Source: Deltaproteobacteria bacterium RIFCSPLOWO2_02_FULL_57_26 (lineage in GTDB: Bacteria; Desulfobacterota; Binatia; UBA9968). Taken from it: a stretch of 7,859 nucleotides of DNA. Numbering within the stretch: the stretch's first letter is position 1; each line of letters begins with the position of its first letter. The notes beneath the pieces are model-generated. The model saw only the letters and a list, made by a program, of their open reading frames with translations. It was not told the DNA's origin and ran no database searches. The stretch lies in contig MGSI01000115.1 in the NCBI GenBank assembly GCA_001798455.1, forward strand, positions 3,448-11,306, read 5' to 3'. This document shows positions 6,132 through 7,859 of this stretch, in pieces. The translations under genes and the position numbers were made by a program.

Positions 6132-7328
6132 TCAGAAATTCTTGATCTGCTCCAGGTAGCCTTCGTAGTTGCGCGTGATCTCGTGAAGGGAGTCACCGCC
6201 AAACTTCTCCAGGAACGCGGCTGCCAGCTCAAACGCGACCACCGCCTCCCCGATCACAGCGGCGGCCGGCGCGGAGCAGACATCCGAGCGCTCGACTGAG
6301 GCATCTGCCGATTCCTTCGATCTCAGGTCCACCGAATGGAGCGGGCTCATCAGCGTCGAGATCGGTTTCATGGCCGCCCGGACCACCAGCGGCGCCCCAT
6401 TGGACATACCCCCCTCGGTTCCGCCGGAGTTGTTGCTCCCACGGTAGAACCCGGTCGGTACAATTCTGGGCGTGCCCGCAGAGACCATCCCGTGGGGGTC
6501 GAAGAAGATCTCGTCGTGCACCTCGGAGCCGCGCCGCCGCGCCATCTCGAATCCGAGTCCGATCTCCACACCCTTGATCGCCTGAATACTCATCAGGCCT
6601 CGAGCCAGGCGGCCGTCGAGTTTCCGGTCCCATTGGGCATGGCTGCCCAGTCCCGGAGGCACCCCCAGGGCCACCACCTCGAAGATTCCCCCCAGGGTGT
6701 CGCCACGCTTCTTGCATTCATCGATCAGGGCAATCATCTTTTCCTCGGCCTCTTTGTCAGCGACCCGGACGGGGGACTCGTCGGCCTGGGCATAAATCTC
6801 TTCGTAGGAAAGGCCCTCGAACTGCGCCTCAATATTTCCCAGGGAGCGGATGTAACCCATGATCTTGATACCGAACGGAGCGAGGAGCTGCTTGCAGAAT
6901 GAGCCCGCCGCCGTTCGCGACACCGTGTCGCGGGCGCTGGCCCGCTCGAGAACATTGCGGATGTCGGCGTGGTGGTACTTCAAGATGCCGGCGAGGTCGG
7001 CGTGGCCTGGGCGCGGCTTGGTGACAGCCACCGACTCATCCCGATCTTCGGGCAGCAAGGACATCTTTTTGGTCCAGTTCTTCCAGTCCCGGTTCTCAAT
7101 CCCCATGGCCACCGGCGAGCCCAAAGTCTCACCCCAGCGGATCCCGGAGCGGATCTGCACCTCGTCCTTTTCGATCAGCATCCGCCCACCCCGGCCATAG
7201 CCTTGTTGGCGGCGCCAAAGGTCGTGGTTGATCTTCTGGATATCGATTGAAAACCCTGCGGGGACACCGTCGAGAATGACAGTCAGACACGGCCCGTGGG
7301 ACTCCCCAGCGGTAAAGTAGCGCAACAT
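6132..7328 (-). CDS. aroC: Chorismate synthase
   Basis: 398 residues, in the range of the longer (about 390-residue) Gram-positive-like chorismate synthases rather than the 360-residue enterobacterial form. It makes chorismate from 5-enolpyruvylshikimate-3-phosphate (EPSP), the last shikimate step, and needs reduced FMN. Signatures: FTAGESHG (5-12) with His11; GYGRGGRMLIEKDEVQIRSG (43-62); TKPRPGHADLAGILKYHHADIRNVLERASARDT, 103-135; KLDGRLARGLMSIQAIKGVEIGLGFE (236-261); NNSGGTEGGMSNGAP (299-313); KPISTL (321-326); and VERSDVCSAPAAAVIGEA (345-362). The ATG at 7328 has no Shine-Dalgarno sequence; instead TAATAT sits 12 to 7 bases before it, inside a palindrome. It follows pilQ by 88 bp and leads aroK-aroB-TPR-aroQ. 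Confidence 0.98.
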   Translation of the reverse strand: MLRYFTAGESHGPCLTVILDGVPAGFSIDIQKINHDLWRRQQGYGRGGRMLIEKDEVQIRSGIRWGETLGSPVAMGIENRDWKNWTKKMSLLPEDRDESVAVTKPRPGHADLAGILKYHHADIRNVLERASARDTVSRTAAGSFCKQLLAPFGIKIMGYIRSLGNIEAQFEGLSYEEIYAQADESPVRVADKEAEEKMIALIDECKKRGDTLGGIFEVVALGVPPGLGSHAQWDRKLDGRLARGLMSIQAIKGVEIGLGFEMARRRGSEVHDEIFFDPHGMVSAGTPRIVPTGFYRGSNNSGGTEGGMSNGAPLVVRAAMKPISTLMSPLHSVDLRSKESADASVERSDVCSAPAAAVIGEAVVAFELAAAFLEKFGGDSLHEITRNYEGYLEQIKNF

Positions 7329-7346
7329 GCGCTTATATTAGCGCAT
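7327..7346 (-). promoter_or_regulatory. Palindrome at the aroC start with an embedded -10-like element
   Basis: ATGCGCT and AGCGCAT form perfect 7-bp arms around TATATT; 18 of 20 positions are symmetrical. On the minus strand the 3' arm includes the A and T of the aroC start codon, and TAATAT (7340-7335) lies at -12 to -7 from it. No good -35 is seen at 16-18 bp. It could be a repressor operator over the promoter. In a transcript reading through from pilQ it could instead fold into a hairpin that hides the start codon. A mini-ORF (ATG CGC TAA, 7346-7338) lies in it. Confidence 0.5.
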
Positions 7347-7377
7347 TAGAGTCCGAGAGGCCAGACAATGGCTAGAA

Positions 7378-7399
7378 GTTCAACTTAAACGGCTTGAAC
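7378..7399. repeat. Inverted repeat in the pilQ-aroC spacer
   Basis: GTTCAA (7378-7383) and TTGAAC (7394-7399) are inverted around 10 bases, in the AT-rich spacer after the pilQ stop. Two similar TTTAA-containing stretches overlap it (7384-7389 and 7402-7408). The stem is AT-rich and lacks a U-tract, so it is not a convincing terminator. A binding site is possible. Confidence 0.25.
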
Positions 7400-7417
7400 A
7401 GTTTAAACCGCTCAGGG

Positions 7418-7859
7418 TTAACCCCCTTCGGTGGTCCTGAGCTGCTGGCGCCACAGTTGCTCGGCGGAGGGGAGATTTTCCGAACCGCCGGACACTATAC
7501 GAGGGGTGATAAAAACCATAAGTTCCTCAAAGTCCTTCTGCCAGCGCGCATTCTTAAAGAGCCACCCGAGAACCGGAATGTCTTTCAAAAACGGGATGCC
7601 GCTTTCCGATGTGGACCCGGTATCCTTCATGATACCCCCGATGACGATGGTCTCGCCGTCTCGGACCAAAACGTTGGCAGTGGCCTCGCGGCTCAGCTCA
7701 TCAAAGGGGAGAACGGCGGAGGAGCCTGAGACGGTCGCCGATTCGGCAATCGAACTCGACTTCACATTGATTTTCATCAAAACGAAGCCATCGGAGGAGA
7801 CCTGCGGGGTCACGGTCAGAATGATCCCTACATTCACCCGCTCCGTCGCTACCGCTGCC
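7418..7859 (-). CDS. pilQ: Type IV pilus secretin PilQ, C-terminal part (gene cut by window edge)
   Basis: The frame is open to the window edge and gives the last 146 residues of a secretin; the GTG at 7837 is internal, not a start. The fragment holds the end of the secretin/GspD beta-barrel domain: VNVGIILTVTPQVSSDGFVLMKI, then the signature REATANVLVRDGETIVIGGI, then GIPFLKDIPVLGWLFKN and ELMVFITPRIV. Secretins form the outer-membrane ring through which type IV pili pass. PilQ is preferred over type II GspD because the protein ends within about 20 residues of the barrel, with no S-domain tail visible, and because aro genes follow, as they do after the pilMNOPQ cluster in many proteobacteria. 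The N-terminal AMIN and STN/N domains lie outside the window. The TAA stop at 7418 is followed by 88 bp before aroC. Confidence 0.93.
   Translation of the reverse strand, partial: AAVATERVNVGIILTVTPQVSSDGFVLMKINVKSSSIAESATVSGSSAVLPFDELSREATANVLVRDGETIVIGGIMKDTGSTSESGIPFLKDIPVLGWLFKNARWQKDFEELMVFITPRIVSGGSENLPSAEQLWRQQLRTTEGG

Noticed and set aside
6128..6232. Upstream extension of aroK to an ATG at 6232, giving 209 residues
   Set aside because: The extra 35 residues lie inside the aroC coding region, are Ser/Arg-rich and precede a family-typical N-terminus; the TTG at 6127 gives the normal length.
6336..6902. 188-residue plus-strand frame opposite aroC
   Set aside because: It is antisense to highly conserved chorismate synthase motifs, is His/Arg/Gly-rich without a recognisable domain, and has no promoter or ribosome site of its own; a GC-skew shadow.
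1..7859. CRISPR arrays, tRNA or rRNA genes, insertion sequences, prophage or defence genes
   Set aside because: No regularly spaced repeats, cloverleaf-like or rRNA stretches, or transposase or integrase motifs were seen on either strand; ExbB/ExbD here lack the extra domains of Zorya-type defence motors.

Overview
The window comes from a diderm (Gram-negative-type) bacterium with moderately high GC. It carries the 3' end of a type IV pilus secretin gene, a compact shikimate-pathway operon, and an ExbB/ExbD proton-channel module. From memory, the order pilQ-aroC-aroK-aroB followed by aroQ resembles Geobacter-type deltaproteobacteria and some deep-branching diderm phyla such as NC10 or Rokubacteria. 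The sequence alone does not fix the lineage.

Right part (about 7859 down to 3537, minus strand): the C-terminal secretin domain of PilQ, an 88-bp AT-rich spacer with a 20-bp palindrome at the aroC start, then aroC, aroK, aroB, a TPR-like gene and aroQ. From aroC onward the genes are spaced by at most 4 bp or overlap by 1-4 bp, so they form one transcription unit with probable translational coupling. They cover shikimate steps 2 (AroB), 3 (AroQ, type II), 5 (AroK) and 7 (AroC); aroE, aroA and a DAHP synthase gene are not here. The TPR-like gene contains an in-frame 20-bp palindrome flanked by a 7-bp direct repeat, which looks like a small repeat insertion.

Middle (2663-3526, plus strand): one secreted, charged, coiled-coil protein with a small N-terminal beta-rich domain. 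It has a strong sigma70-like promoter whose TATAAT lies exactly 12 to 7 bases before the likely GTG start, suggesting a leaderless mRNA. It converges on aroQ with 10 bp between stops.

Left part (2629 down to 81, minus strand): a divergent operon encoding an exported von Willebrand factor A protein, an ExbB/TolQ/MotA-family channel protein with its own N-terminal signal-like segment, and ExbD. The VWA domain appears to be inserted into an Ig-like (glucodextranase-B-like) fold. The genes are 8 and 15 bp apart, so a proton-driven inner-membrane channel is co-produced with an exported MIDAS protein. This is the least conventional part of the window. The first 80 bases hold only a weak hairpin and no supportable gene.
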